Below the pieces are notes generated by a model. That model made no database searches, was not told the DNA's origin, and worked only from the letters and a program-made list of their open reading frames with translations. 64,000 bases of DNA, taken from the NCBI GenBank assembly GCA_001270045.2, contig DF970666.1:384484-448483 (forward strand), in the 5' to 3' direction. This document shows positions 42,348 through 51,762 of this stretch, piece by piece (the stretch's first letter is position 1; each line of letters opens with the position of its first letter). This stretch comes from Bacteroidales bacterium 6E. GTDB lineage: Bacteria > Bacteroidota > Bacteroidia > Bacteroidales > Prolixibacteraceae. A program made the translations under genes and the position numbers.

Positions 42348-43259
42348 ATGAAACGAATATTGATGTTCTCCCTCCTGTTGATTCCTTTTTATCTGATTGC
42401 CCAGATTGAAATGGAGCCATCATCGGAAGGTATCCTTTTTAGGGAATCAGGCAGGGACGTAATGTTTTATCAGATCAAACCTAAATCGATCAATGGCAAG
42501 TACGAACGAAGCCATTACTTTCATCCGCTTTGGGGATTGGACGGACAGGTGATTACCGAAGATTTTCCGCAAGACCATCCTCACCACCGGGGAATATTCT
42601 GGGCCTGGCACCAGGTGTTGTTAAAAGGGAAGCCTGTCGGTGACCTTTGGGATCTGGAAGGAATCAAACAGGAAGTTCGGGAGGTGGAATTTATTTCAAG
42701 TCCGGATGGGGCAGGTGAGTTTCGGAGTGAGGTTGTCTGGATTTCAGGGAAGATGGGTCATACCCTAAATGACCGGGAATTGGTCAGGGAGGAGACCAAG
42801 GTCATCATCCACAAAAGAAAGGTTGGCTACCGGCAGATTGATTTTGAAATTTCGCTTTACGCCCTGCAGCCGGATGTGGCAATTGGCGGTTCAGACGATG
42901 AAAAAGGTTATGGAGGCTTCAGTGTCAGGGCCCAACTACAAGGAGAAGTCAGTTTTCAGGGAAAACAGGGGTCAGTCCTACCTGAAAATACCGCGGTGAA
43001 ATCGCCCGGCTGGATCAATCTGACAAGTCAGGTTCCCCCCGCCATGAGGCGATTTGGACTGGCCATCATCGATCATAAGAATAACCCCGGTTATCCCCAA
43101 GAATGGATATTGCGTAGCTCGGCAAGCATGCAGAATGCGGCATTTCCAGGCAGGAATCCGGTTGTACTGGATATTGACAAGCCTCTTGTACTCAGATATA
43201 CGTTATTGGTGCACAATGGCCATATGAAAGGTCGGCAGATCGGACGGATCAAAAAATAA
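42348..43259 (+). CDS. Exported DUF6807 (PmoA-like) protein
   Basis: A 303-aa protein with signal peptide 1-18. DUF6807 members were once labelled methane-oxygenase PmoA; that name is misleading, as this is a soluble beta-rich fold. Recognisable: FPQDHPHHRGIFWAWHQV (histidine-rich, possibly metal-binding) and MQNAAFPGRN. Such proteins regularly occur beside Gfo/Idh and DUF1080 genes in Bacteroidota and Planctomycetota, and a role in sugar-derivative catabolism is likely. Terminator-like hairpin at its end, convergent with the next gene. Confidence 0.82.
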   Translation: MKRILMFSLLLIPFYLIAQIEMEPSSEGILFRESGRDVMFYQIKPKSINGKYERSHYFHPLWGLDGQVITEDFPQDHPHHRGIFWAWHQVLLKGKPVGDLWDLEGIKQEVREVEFISSPDGAGEFRSEVVWISGKMGHTLNDRELVREETKVIIHKRKVGYRQIDFEISLYALQPDVAIGGSDDEKGYGGFSVRAQLQGEVSFQGKQGSVLPENTAVKSPGWINLTSQVPPAMRRFGLAIIDHKNNPGYPQEWILRSSASMQNAAFPGRNPVVLDIDKPLVLRYTLLVHNGHMKGRQIGRIKK

Positions 43260-43282
43260 CCGGAAGCCGTGGCTCCCGGTTT
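43258..43282. terminator. Hairpin between convergent genes
   Basis: aaccggaagcc and ggctcccggtt around gt (one mismatch). It lies between the DUF6807 gene and the convergent kinase-like gene. T-run weak. Confidence 0.5.
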
Positions 43283-43328
43283 GAGACATTATGGAAAGGT
43301 TTTTTGGTTGATTAAAAGCAGAGACAGA

Positions 43329-44045
43329 TCAATCATCGAAAGGAGTAATGATCTTTTTGGTCTTCAGTATGTTTACAATGGCATCCACTATTTGGTCGTC
43401 CGACAGGCTGGCATAGTTAAAGATCACGTCAAAGTCGGTATTCACGTAAGTACGTCCGATCACGGCTTCTGTAAAACGTTTTCGCCGGTCATCCGCTTCG
43501 TTTACGTATCTTGCCGCTTCCTCATGGCTCATGTTTTTGATTTGGGCAACCCGGTTGATTCTCCATTCGAGAGGTGCTTCAAGACGTATGCTTAACTTAT
43601 TGGGCAAGTCATTGAGGATGGTGGTGGCACCCCTCCCGAGAATGATATATCTACCCTGGATGGCCAGTTTGACAATGACATCCTTCAATATGGCAATGGC
43701 TTTTTCATCGAGTTCCGATTTGAATGATTCGCTGGAAAAAGCCTGGGCAATCATCTCTAGTTTTTCAAGCATTTCAGAATCATCGATTTTACGGGCGGCC
43801 ATTTCATTCTGCACCTCCTTGATGGCATGCCTGAATGAATCCTTGTCGGTCCATTGCCACTCGGCATCCGTTTTGGTCTCCGACATATAGCTGTAACCAG
43901 TCAGGATTTTTGAAAGCTTGATGGCGATCCGTTTTGCGGAACAGCCGGTCATGCGGGATATGGTGACCACCGGACCCGCAAAATCGCCAACCTCCAGGTT
44001 GGATGCCGCGACATATTTCAGATAGTTGTTCAGGAATTCTTTCAT
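43329..44045 (-). CDS. Cytidylate-kinase-like protein
   Basis: A 238-aa cytosolic protein of the cytidylate-kinase-like family (distinct from Cmk). N-terminal P-loop-type segment GPVVTISRMTGCSAKRIAIKL, which departs from the canonical GxxGxGKS; YIILGRGATTILND and RLEAPLEWRINRV are family hallmarks with an Arg-rich lid. Members are found widely in Bacteroidota, substrate unknown. ATG at 44043-44045 was chosen; the upstream frame is AT-rich leader. An inverted repeat gttgtataa-N18-ttatacaac (44119-44154) lies in the leader. Confidence 0.82.
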   Translation of the reverse strand: MKEFLNNYLKYVAASNLEVGDFAGPVVTISRMTGCSAKRIAIKLSKILTGYSYMSETKTDAEWQWTDKDSFRHAIKEVQNEMAARKIDDSEMLEKLEMIAQAFSSESFKSELDEKAIAILKDVIVKLAIQGRYIILGRGATTILNDLPNKLSIRLEAPLEWRINRVAQIKNMSHEEAARYVNEADDRRKRFTEAVIGRTYVNTDFDVIFNYASLSDDQIVDAIVNILKTKKIITPFDD

Positions 44046-44118
44046 GATAAGGAAATTTTCATAGGTTGTTCGCGTATGACGAAGGTACGACCTATTCATG
44101 GGAAACAAAATGAAACAT

Positions 44119-44154
44119 GTTGTATAATAGCTGTTTTGACAGATGTTATACAAC
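44119..44154 (-). promoter_or_regulatory. Operator-like inverted repeat
   Basis: gttgtataa and ttatacaac, perfect 9-bp arms separated by 18 bp, upstream of the cytidylate-kinase-like gene. A dimer spanning two turns could bind here. Confidence 0.4.
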
Positions 44155-44228
44155 TATATTCTACAGCATTCTTAAAGACAAAGTGCTGTGAGAGCTGGAG
44201 AAATGGAAAGAGTTGTTGGGCATCGGGA

Positions 44229-44355
44229 ATAAAAAAACGGGTTATCAGCGGTGGTGATAACCCGTTCGGTCACAGTTTCGTTTAGTAAGACCAGTCTTGT
44301 TGGTTTACAGAGAAAAGGTAGTTTTAGAACTGGTATGTTAAATTTCTGTTTTAGT
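44229..44355 (-). ncRNA. Candidate small RNA, about 125 nt
   Basis: On the minus strand a promoter TTTG (complement of 44391-44394), 21 bp, TATCTTCG (complement of 44362-44369; one deviation from TAnnTTTG) points to a start near 44355. The transcript would end at a textbook terminator: 12-bp perfect arms (44236-44247 and 44255-44266) followed by a U-run (complement of 44231-44237). Between them accagt and actggt can pair. No convincing reading frame. Not a family I recognise. Confidence 0.5.
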
Positions 44356-44543
44356 TGAAGACGAAGATAGTATAAATTTGTTTTGAACCGCAAAAACTCT
44401 TAAAAAAATATTAATTTTTGTTAAATGATTTGTGAACGTGATTGTGTAAATTAATGATTTACAGATAGTATTAAATGTGCAAGATGTTTTAGAATATACC
44501 TAAAAGATGTTTGAATGGCGAAATTATAAGAGGATTAGTGGAG

Positions 44544-44663
44544 ATGGTTAATTTGAAGGTCCAAATATTAAATTTCCTGTTTTTTGCAGTATCAATGATT
44601 ATATGCGGGACAATTGGGTGGCAAAAATTCCATAAAATTGAAGAAAATTTGAGATTATGCTAG
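44544..44663 (+). CDS. Possible 39-aa membrane micropeptide
   Basis: ATG 44544 opens a 39-codon frame with one hydrophobic stretch (ILNFLFFAVSMIICG) and a charged tail, ending at TAG 44661-44663, seven bases past the start of the dehydrogenase ATG (44657). The overlap could couple translation. Ribosome-binding evidence is poor, and AT-rich DNA yields such frames by chance. Confidence 0.25.
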   Translation: MVNLKVQILNFLFFAVSMIICGTIGWQKFHKIEENLRLC

Positions 44664-45694
44664 CAGTTAAGCTTACCGGCATTGAACAGATGGAACTGGT
44701 TGATATTGAAAAGCCTGCCCACCTTGCACCTGATGAAGTCCTTATCCGGATCAAGTATATCGGGGTATGCGGATCGGATGTACATTATTACAATGAGGGG
44801 AAAATAGGGTCGCAGGTAGTGGAATATCCCTTTATGGTCGGACATGAATGTTCGGGTAAGATAGCGGCTCTAGGATCAAATGTCCGGAACCTTGAAATTG
44901 GTGACCTGGTCGTGGTGGATCCCAGTGTGCATTGCGGCCATTGTGAGCAATGCATGTCAGGTCGGCCGCACACATGCATGAACAATAAATTTTTGGGTTG
45001 TCCGGGACAACTGGAAGGTTGTCTTACCGAATATATCGTTATGCCGGCTGCCTCATGCTTCCAGGTCAACGATAAGATGGATGCAGAGGAGGCTGCTCTT
45101 TTAGAGCCTTTTACCATCGGGGTTTACGCCGTAAAACTGGCGGGGAATCCTGCTCCGGATACAAAGGTGGCCATATTTGGTGCCGGACCGATCGGACTCA
45201 GTATATTGATGAAGCTGAAGGCTGACCAGCATTTGCAAACCGGTATGGTTGAGCCTTTGGGCTACAGGCTGGAAAAGGCGGGTGAAATTGGTGCTTCATG
45301 GATGGTTGATCCGGTGTCGGAAGATGTAAAGACGGCAGTGGAGGAGGCAGCAGGTGGACTGATGGATGTGGTGTTTGACGCCAGCGGTGAGCAGGAAGCC
45401 ATTGACCATGCCCTGGAAATCCTCAAACCCGGAGGGAAATTGGTATTGGTGGGAATCCCACCTTCGGCCCAGTATGTTTTCAATATGGACCTGATGCGGA
45501 GAAAAGAGATTACCGTGATCAATGTCCGTCGTCAGAATGGGTGTACAGAAGAAGCCATTAAATTGGTCGCTTCACGCAAAGTTAACCTGAAACAAATGGT
45601 TACCCATTATTTTCAGCTGCGCAAGGCTGCGGTAGCCTTCGATATGGTTGCGGGATACAGGGATGACGTGATCAAGGCGATGATATTTGTATAA
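44657..45694 (+). CDS. Zinc-dependent alcohol/polyol dehydrogenase (sorbitol/L-iditol type)
   Basis: A 345-aa medium-chain dehydrogenase. Catalytic zinc: Cys in YIGVCGSDVHYY and GHECSG; structural zinc: four cysteines in CGHCEQCMSGRPHTC. Rossmann motif AIFGAGPIGLSIL. It resembles sorbitol/L-iditol and related polyol dehydrogenases (NAD-dependent oxidation of secondary sugar alcohols). It lies between the keto-sugar set and the symporter, and could feed keto-sugar products into central metabolism; lactaldehyde reductases are a different family. Strong bidirectional terminator follows. Confidence 0.9.
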   Translation: MLAVKLTGIEQMELVDIEKPAHLAPDEVLIRIKYIGVCGSDVHYYNEGKIGSQVVEYPFMVGHECSGKIAALGSNVRNLEIGDLVVVDPSVHCGHCEQCMSGRPHTCMNNKFLGCPGQLEGCLTEYIVMPAASCFQVNDKMDAEEAALLEPFTIGVYAVKLAGNPAPDTKVAIFGAGPIGLSILMKLKADQHLQTGMVEPLGYRLEKAGEIGASWMVDPVSEDVKTAVEEAAGGLMDVVFDASGEQEAIDHALEILKPGGKLVLVGIPPSAQYVFNMDLMRRKEITVINVRRQNGCTEEAIKLVASRKVNLKQMVTHYFQLRKAAVAFDMVAGYRDDVIKAMIFV

Positions 45695-45706
45695 TACTTA
45701 CAAGAC

Positions 45707-45751
45707 GAAACAAGCAAGGCCGGAAATACTAATTCCGGCCTTGCTTGTTTC
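45707..45751. terminator. Strong bidirectional terminator
   Basis: Perfect 19-bp arms (gaaacaagcaaggccggaa and its complement) around atactaa, between the convergent dehydrogenase and symporter genes. Confidence 0.92.
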
Positions 45752-45767
45752 ATTGTTTTTATAAAGA

Positions 45768-46991
45768 TCAGGCCACATTCGTTTCCTCGCCTTCTGACCG
45801 GGCTATTGTCACTGCACCGCAGCTGTCGCTCCAGACGTTAACCGTCGTGCGCATCATGTCGAGTATCAGGTCGACAGCTATAATCAGTCCGACGCCTTCC
45901 AGGGGCAGATCAACTGCTGTAAGCACCACCGTGATCATGACCAGTCCGGCCATCGGGATGCCGGCAGCACCGATGGAGGCTAACAGAGCCGTAAACACGA
46001 CAATCATTTGTTCGGTGAAGGATAAGTCGATTCCATATGCCTGCGCAATAAACATGGCTGCCACGCACTCATAAAGAGCGGTTCCATCCATGTTGATGGT
46101 TGCCCCCAGGGGTAAAGTGAAACTCGAAATTTTATTGGAAACGCCGCTTTTATGCTCCACCGCTTCCATGGTCAGGGGCAGGGTGGCACTGGATGAAACC
46201 GTGGAAAAGGCAGTCAGCAGGGGTGTAGCCATATTCCTGATATGCTTAATCGGTTTGACACGGGCGACCAGCCTGAGAATCAGGGGAAGCGTGATTACCG
46301 CATGAATTGTCAGGCCTATGATGACTGTCAGCATATAGATGGCCATACTTCCCGCCAGGTTAGCCAGCTTGTCCGAATTCCTGGCCACTTCTCCGGAGAC
46401 GATTCCCAGGATACCCAGTGGCGTAAATCGGATGATGAACATGGTTAGCCTCATCATCACCTCGAAAAGCCCTTCAAAAAAATTGGTAAGAGGCTGCTTG
46501 TAGCTATCGGCAACCTGTGTGATGAAAAAGCCAAAAAGGATCGCAAAGAAAATGATGGGAAGTATGTCGCCTTTGGCCATGGAGTCAATCAGGTTTTCGG
46601 GAATCATCCGGATAAGAATATCGTTGATTTTACCTGATTCGGTCGACAAACTGGTTACACTCTCCTGGAATCCCATCTCGATGCCTACACCCGGCTTAAT
46701 GATATTGACAAGGATTAATCCGGTCAGAATGGCCAGTAAACTTGTACTGATGTAATAAGTTATCGTTTTCAATCCGATACGGCCGAGGCTTTTTCCGCTG
46801 CCGATACTGGTCACGCCACTCACAATCGAGGCAAAGATCAGGGGTATGATGACCATTTTCAAACCCCGAAGGAACATCTTGCCCATCCAGTCGAGGTATT
46901 CCACAGCCCCAGGGAAATAATAACCAATGATGACTGCAATAACCAGGGCTATCAATATCTGCCAGTGCAACTTAATCTTCAGAAGACTCAT
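45768..46991 (-). CDS. Dicarboxylate/amino acid:cation symporter (DAACS)
   Basis: A 407-aa transporter with about eight helices plus re-entrant loops, as in GltP/DctA. Marker segments: serine-rich FSTVSSSATLPLTMEAVE (hairpin 1), LPLGATINMDGTALYE (NMDGT, sodium and substrate site) and VLTAVDLPLEGVGLIIAVDLILDMMRTTVNVWSD (D..RT..N). These give glutamate, aspartate or C4-dicarboxylate uptake with Na+ or H+; the final preference is not decidable. Divergent from fucI, 166 bp apart. Confidence 0.93.
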   Translation of the reverse strand: MSLLKIKLHWQILIALVIAVIIGYYFPGAVEYLDWMGKMFLRGLKMVIIPLIFASIVSGVTSIGSGKSLGRIGLKTITYYISTSLLAILTGLILVNIIKPGVGIEMGFQESVTSLSTESGKINDILIRMIPENLIDSMAKGDILPIIFFAILFGFFITQVADSYKQPLTNFFEGLFEVMMRLTMFIIRFTPLGILGIVSGEVARNSDKLANLAGSMAIYMLTVIIGLTIHAVITLPLILRLVARVKPIKHIRNMATPLLTAFSTVSSSATLPLTMEAVEHKSGVSNKISSFTLPLGATINMDGTALYECVAAMFIAQAYGIDLSFTEQMIVVFTALLASIGAAGIPMAGLVMITVVLTAVDLPLEGVGLIIAVDLILDMMRTTVNVWSDSCGAVTIARSEGEETNVA

Positions 46992-47157
46992 ACAATTTGA
47001 TTTAGGTCCCTAAAAATAGTTAAAAATGACCAAATGCATGGATTCACATATTTTTATTCCATAAATTGCAGCACAGTACAGCACAGTATGATGAGTCAAA
47101 AGAAGTCATCTTTCCAAGCTATATGACTGAGTAAATTATGATCCTAAAAAATAAACT
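46992..47157. promoter_or_regulatory. Divergent control region before fucI
   Basis: A 166-bp AT-rich gap. A perfect tandem direct repeat, cagcacagta twice (47069-47088), is the outstanding element and a candidate operator for fucI, perhaps for the GntR regulator encoded downstream. No clean consensus promoter is seen. Confidence 0.4.
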
Positions 47158-48936
47158 ATGAACAGACTGATAGGAAGATTACCTAAAGTGGGAATCCGTC
47201 CGGTAATTGACGGACGTGAGCACGGCGTGCGTGAATCGCTGGAAGCCCAAACTATGGAACTGGCCAAAGCGGCGGCGAGGCTGATTACGGAAAACCTGCG
47301 AATGCCAAATGGCGAACCTGTGGAATGCGTGATTGCCGATACGACCATCGGCGGTGTGGCTGAAGCAGCCATGTGTGCCGACAAATTTGAGCGCGAAGGG
47401 GTTGGGGTTTCCCTGACTGTGACCTCGTGCTGGTGTTATGGTACCGAGGTAATGGACACCCATCCATCGATGCCAAAGGCAGTATGGGGTTTCAATGGGA
47501 CAGAAAGACCCGGTGCCGTATATCTGGCTGCGGCGCTTGCCGGTTATGCACAGAAGGGACTGCCGGCATTCGGTATTTATGGCCGGGATGTTCAGGATGC
47601 CGGTGACCTGAACATTCCGGAAGACGTGCGCGAAAAGATCCTGAGATTTGTGCGTGCCGCCCTGGCCGTGGCCACCATGAAAGGAAAGAGTTACCTCTCG
47701 ATCGGGTATGCCTCGATGGGGATTGCCGGTTCGATGGTCAATCCCGATTTTTTTCAGGATTATCTGGGAATGCGCACCGAATTTGTTGACTCTACCGAGG
47801 TACTGCGTCGAATTGACCAGGAGATATATGACAAAGAAGAGTATGCCAAAGCCATGGCTTGGACTAAAGCCCATTGCATCGAAGGTGAAGACTTCAACAA
47901 GCCCGGTGTGCAGGCTGATCGCAATCGTAAGGACTGGGAATGGGAAATTGTGGTGAAGATGACCCTCATCATCCGTGATATGATGATTGGGAACCCGCGG
48001 TTGAAAGAGGCTGGCTTTGGTGAGGAATCACTGGGCCGCAACGCGATAGCGGCCGGGTTCCAGGGTCAGCGGCAGTGGACTGACTACTATCCCAACGGAG
48101 ACTTTTCGGAGGCACTGTTGTGCTCGTCGTTTGATTGGAACGGTATCCGCGAAGCCTTTATCCTAGCCACCGAAAATGACAGCCTCAATGCCGTGCCGAT
48201 GTTGTTTGGTCACCTGTTGTCCGGAACGTCACAGATCTTTAGTGATGTTAGGACCTACTGGAGCCCGGAAGCCGTAAAGCGTGTGACCGGCCAGGAACTG
48301 TCAGGGATGGCAAAGGATGGCATCATCCACCTGATCAACTCGGGAGCCACCACGCTTGACGCCACGGCCCAGCAACGCGACAAGGATGGTAACCCTGTCA
48401 TGAAACCCTATTGGGAGATTACTGAGGATGAAGTAAAGAGGTGCCTTGAAAACACGCATTTCTGCCCGGCCAACCGTGAATATTTCAGGGGAGGCGGATT
48501 TTCAAGCCAGTTTAAGACGGCAGGCGAGATGCCTGTTACCATGTCGAGGATCAACCTGGTGAAGGGTGTAGGTCCGGTTCTTCAGCTTGCCGAAGGGCAC
48601 ACGGTTGTATTGAATGATAAGGTACATAACGTGCTGGATCGACGTACCGATCCCACCTGGCCAACCACCTGGTTCGTGCCCCGGACAAACGGAAGCGGTG
48701 CATTCAAGGATGTATACGCTGTAATGGCCAACTGGGGGGCCAACCATGGAGCCATCAGTTACGGTCATATCGGTGCCGACCTGATCACCCTGGCCTCGAT
48801 GTTGCGCATACCTGTGAGTATGCATAATGTTTGTGAAGACAAAATCTTCAGGCCAGCCAGCTGGAACGCGTTTGGCAGCAATAAGGAAGGTGCTGATTAC
48901 AGGGCTTGTGCCGCATACGGTCCGGTATACCGCTAA
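47158..48936 (+). CDS. fucI: L-fucose isomerase
   Basis: Converts L-fucose to L-fuculose (Mn2+-dependent). At 592 aa it is collinear with E. coli FucI: Glu339 in ATENDSLN, Asp363 in FSDVRTYWS and His530 in NWGANHGA correspond to Glu337, Asp361 and His528, all shifted by two. NEAR end [18 protein letters not shown] is also typical. FucI-family enzymes may also act on D-arabinose. A GntR-type regulator follows 104 bp downstream, the arrangement known for fuc genes in Bacteroides. The FGGY kinase is 10 kb further; aldolase and permease are not in the window. Confidence 0.95.
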   Translation: MNRLIGRLPKVGIRPVIDGREHGVRESLEAQTMELAKAAARLITENLRMPNGEPVECVIADTTIGGVAEAAMCADKFEREGVGVSLTVTSCWCYGTEVMDTHPSMPKAVWGFNGTERPGAVYLAAALAGYAQKGLPAFGIYGRDVQDAGDLNIPEDVREKILRFVRAALAVATMKGKSYLSIGYASMGIAGSMVNPDFFQDYLGMRTEFVDSTEVLRRIDQEIYDKEEYAKAMAWTKAHCIEGEDFNKPGVQADRNRKDWEWEIVVKMTLIIRDMMIGNPRLKEAGFGEESLGRNAIAAGFQGQRQWTDYYPNGDFSEALLCSSFDWNGIREAFILATENDSLNAVPMLFGHLLSGTSQIFSDVRTYWSPEAVKRVTGQELSGMAKDGIIHLINSGATTLDATAQQRDKDGNPVMKPYWEITEDEVKRCLENTHFCPANREYFRGGGFSSQFKTAGEMPVTMSRINLVKGVGPVLQLAEGHTVVLNDKVHNVLDRRTDPTWPTTWFVPRTNGSGAFKDVYAVMANWGANHGAISYGHIGADLITLASMLRIPVSMHNVCEDKIFRPASWNAFGSNKEGADYRACAAYGPVYR

Positions 48937-49040
48937 TTATGACTTGATGATCCGGGCCTCCATATGCAGCCCGGATCATTTCTTCAATCTCTGGATCTCG
49001 ATTAATTTACTCTTAAAAGGAATTCCTAAATCATTCAGAC

Positions 49041-50039
49041 ATGGCAATGAAGATCTTGGTCATAAACCAGAAGGAAGGACAAACCAAAATCCAGTCTTTG
49101 CTGGAGGCCATCAGGGATGCCATTGCCACTGGTCGCCTACGATCTGGTGATATACTTCCGTCGGTAAATGAAATGAGCAGGATGAGTGGCTTTTCCCGGG
49201 ATACGGTAGTGAAGGCCTATCAAATACTGAAACAACAATCGGTGATCCTGTCTACTCCTGCCAAAGGATTTTATGTGTCGGGAAAATCATTCAGGGTCTT
49301 CATGTTGCTTGATGACTTTAGCGCATTTAAGGAGCAACTCTATCGCTCGTTCAGGGATCACCTTCCACAAGAGTATTCTGTCGACCTGCTCTTTCACCAT
49401 TATAATTCCACGGTCTTCGAACAACTTGTCCAAAGTGCGGTCGGTCGGTACAGTATGTATGTCATCATGAATATCAGCACCAAACAGATGCATCCCGTAC
49501 TCACCAAAATCGATCCGAACAAACTTTTGATACTTGATATGGGATGTTCCAGGGAAACCAGGTACAATTACATTCTGCAGAATTTTGATACATCCGTCAT
49601 CAGTTGTCTCGAATCGGAAAATGAACGGCTGAAAAAGTACAATCAGCTGAACTATATTTACTCATCAGAGAGAACACCCCATCCTCCGGAAACCACAGGA
49701 GCGTTAAAAACATTCTGCCGTAATAACGGGATGTCATTCAAGGTAATGCCAGATTTAATGACGACCAAAATGGTTCCGGGACAGCTATTCTTCGTGATTA
49801 CCGAAAATGATTTAGTCCATGTCTTGAAAGGTTGCCGCGAAAACGGATTAAGCCTTGGAACCGATATCGGGATAATAGCCTATAATGATACGCCAATGAA
49901 AGAGATTGCCGGTAACGGAATCACGGTCATCTCAACCGATTTTGCCGAGATGGGAAGAAAGGCGGCGTTTTTTGTGACCGATAAGGCTCCCATCAGAGAG
50001 TATCTTCCTACTTTTATGAAGGTAAGAGATTCCTTGTAA
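49041..50039 (+). CDS. GntR-family regulator with sugar-binding C-terminal domain
   Basis: A 332-aa repressor or activator: winged helix (about 12-78; LRSGDILPSVNEMSRMSGFS, RDTVVKAYQILKQQ) followed by a LacI/periplasmic-binding-protein-like effector domain (85-332; GTDIGIIAYNDTPMKEIAGN). This architecture is that of the fucose regulator of Bacteroides, and the position after fucI agrees. An effector such as L-fucose or a phosphate derivative is likely but unproven. Target site unknown; the direct repeat before fucI is one candidate. Confidence 0.87.
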   Translation: MAMKILVINQKEGQTKIQSLLEAIRDAIATGRLRSGDILPSVNEMSRMSGFSRDTVVKAYQILKQQSVILSTPAKGFYVSGKSFRVFMLLDDFSAFKEQLYRSFRDHLPQEYSVDLLFHHYNSTVFEQLVQSAVGRYSMYVIMNISTKQMHPVLTKIDPNKLLILDMGCSRETRYNYILQNFDTSVISCLESENERLKKYNQLNYIYSSERTPHPPETTGALKTFCRNNGMSFKVMPDLMTTKMVPGQLFFVITENDLVHVLKGCRENGLSLGTDIGIIAYNDTPMKEIAGNGITVISTDFAEMGRKAAFFVTDKAPIREYLPTFMKVRDSL

Positions 50040-50150
50040 TTTAGGCCTTGTCGCCTGCATCAGGTCGTTTTTGGGATACGATGGTGACTGCATCGCAAAT
50101 TATTGTAATTTGGAGGGTCACAAACCAGTTGAACCATTAAATCGAAACAA

Positions 50151-51653
50151 ATGAAAACTACATGGATGATGAGCATGATTTTGCTGCTGATTTCTGCCGG
50201 TATCGCCCGGTCACAAGAATCCAATCCACTTATTTTTGATGGCAAGGGTCAGGATATCGGTAACCCGGCCCTGAAAGGAAAACATGTATACAATCACGAA
50301 CATCAGTGTTTTATGCTGACGGGAGGGGGGTATAACATCTGGAATGATAGGGATGAGTTCTATTTTGTGTCAAGGCCGGTATCGGGTGATTATATTTTCT
50401 CGACCAATATTGAGTTGATTGGACAGGGAACCGATCCGCACAGGAAGGCAGGTCTGATGTACCGTGCCTCCCTGGAAGAAGATGCCCCATACGTTGACGT
50501 GGCCGTGCATGGCGACGGACTTACATCCATACAATACCGGCTTGAAAAAGGAGGAGAGACCCGCGAGGTTGCCACCGACGTAAAAATGCCACAGTTTGTC
50601 CAACTTGAGAAGTCGGGAATCCGTTATGTCCTGCGAGTTTCCAAGGACCAGGGACCACTGTCGGAAGTGGCATCGATTGAGGCAGATCTGGGCAAAGAGA
50701 TTTTGGCAGGTTTGTTTGTTTGCTCGCACAATGAAGGTGTTACCGAGCAGGCACGCTTTTACAACGTACGCCTTGACATCCCCGCCGAGGCTGTGGGTGG
50801 AGATCAGGCACCAGCCTCTCCTTCAAGGATGGAGATTCTTGATATTGAAACCGGGATGCGGGAAATTGTTTATACTTCCGAAAAGCACTTCGAAGCCCCC
50901 AACTGGTCGCGAAACGGGAAATTCCTGGTCTTTAACCAGGAGGGTAAGCTGTATCGTTTTGACCTGAAATCACGGAAAGTGAAAGTTATCGATACAGGAT
51001 TCGCGGATTCGAACAATAACGATCATGGGATTTCATTTGATGGCAAGACTTTGGCTATCAGTCATCATATGCAGGAAAACAACACTCGTCATTCAATTAT
51101 TTTTACCGTCCCCGTGAAAGGGGGTACGCCGAAAAGGGTAACTTCACTCGGGCCTTCCTATTGGCATGGCTGGTCGCCCGATGATCAGTGGCTGACCTAT
51201 TGTGCCGAAAGGAACCGCAATTATGATGTGTATAAGATCCCGGTCACGGGTGGAGAAGAGATCCGACTGACTGAAGCTTCGGGACTTGACGATGGGCCGG
51301 AATATTCGCCATGTGGGAAATACATCTATTTCAATTCGGTCAGAAGCGGTGCCATGAAGATCTGGAGAATGAAGCCGGATGGTGCCGATCAGGAGCAGGT
51401 GACATTTGATGAATTCAACGACTGGTTTGCGCATCCTTCTCCCGACGGAAAATGGATCATCTTTGTGTCGTACTGGCCTGAGGTTGAAGCTGGCTCACAT
51501 CCACGAAACAAGAGAGTTATGCTCAGACTGATGAACCTGGAGACCAAGGAGACCAAATCAGTGGCTTTCCTGTATGGTGGACAAGGAACCATCAATGTCC
51601 CATCATGGAGTCCGGATTCAAGGAAAGTGGCCTTTGTGTCCTATACTTATTAG
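50151..51653 (+). CDS. Exported TolB-like beta-propeller protein
   Basis: A 500-aa exported protein: signal peptide 1-21, a concanavalin-like DUF1349-type domain (about 23-210; GPGDDIWNDRDEFYFVSRPV-like sandwich with RKAGLMYRASL), then about six PD40/WD40-like TolB blades (225-500), e.g. NWSRNGKFLVFNQEGKLYRF and HPSPDGKWIIFVSYWPE. Proteins of this kind appear next to polysaccharide-use genes in Bacteroidota and may bind glycans; no catalytic motif is seen. Terminator follows. Confidence 0.82.
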   Translation: MKTTWMMSMILLLISAGIARSQESNPLIFDGKGQDIGNPALKGKHVYNHEHQCFMLTGGGYNIWNDRDEFYFVSRPVSGDYIFSTNIELIGQGTDPHRKAGLMYRASLEEDAPYVDVAVHGDGLTSIQYRLEKGGETREVATDVKMPQFVQLEKSGIRYVLRVSKDQGPLSEVASIEADLGKEILAGLFVCSHNEGVTEQARFYNVRLDIPAEAVGGDQAPASPSRMEILDIETGMREIVYTSEKHFEAPNWSRNGKFLVFNQEGKLYRFDLKSRKVKVIDTGFADSNNNDHGISFDGKTLAISHHMQENNTRHSIIFTVPVKGGTPKRVTSLGPSYWHGWSPDDQWLTYCAERNRNYDVYKIPVTGGEEIRLTEASGLDDGPEYSPCGKYIYFNSVRSGAMKIWRMKPDGADQEQVTFDEFNDWFAHPSPDGKWIIFVSYWPEVEAGSHPRNKRVMLRLMNLETKETKSVAFLYGGQGTINVPSWSPDSRKVAFVSYTY

Positions 51654-51705
51654 GATTCAGTGAAATAGATGCTGTCGGCTTGTTTTAAAGCCAGGTAGGC
51701 AAAAA

Positions 51706-51745
51706 AATACCCCTGAAGTGGATTTTATTTCCATTCAGGGGTATT
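51706..51745. terminator. Bidirectional terminator between tolB-like gene and typA
   Basis: aatacccctgaa and ttcaggggtatt are perfect 12-bp arms, with an inner tgga/tcca pair; flanked by A-run on one side and T-rich sequence on the other. Confidence 0.88.
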
Positions 51746-51762
51746 GTATTATATAAAATTAA

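Larger units (their letters stand above)
44046..44656. other. Long AT-rich non-coding region
   Basis: About 610 bp with no standard gene. It holds, in order: the leader of the kinase-like gene with an inverted repeat (44119-44154), a candidate small RNA on the minus strand (about 44229-44355), and an AT-rich stretch with a possible 39-codon frame (44544-44663) that overlaps the next gene. Confidence 0.7.

Noticed and set aside
42348-43259. Methane monooxygenase subunit (PmoA) as implied by older annotation labels
   Set aside because: The protein is soluble and exported, without the membrane helices or neighbours of particulate methane monooxygenase.
44236-44266. Amino-acid operon leader attenuator
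   Set aside because: The short peptide read through it has no run of one amino acid and no biosynthetic gene follows downstream on that strand.
44172-44393. 73-codon frame on the minus strand over the small-RNA region
   Set aside because: It runs through the terminator stem, has no homologous features, and its start lies upstream of the predicted transcript start.
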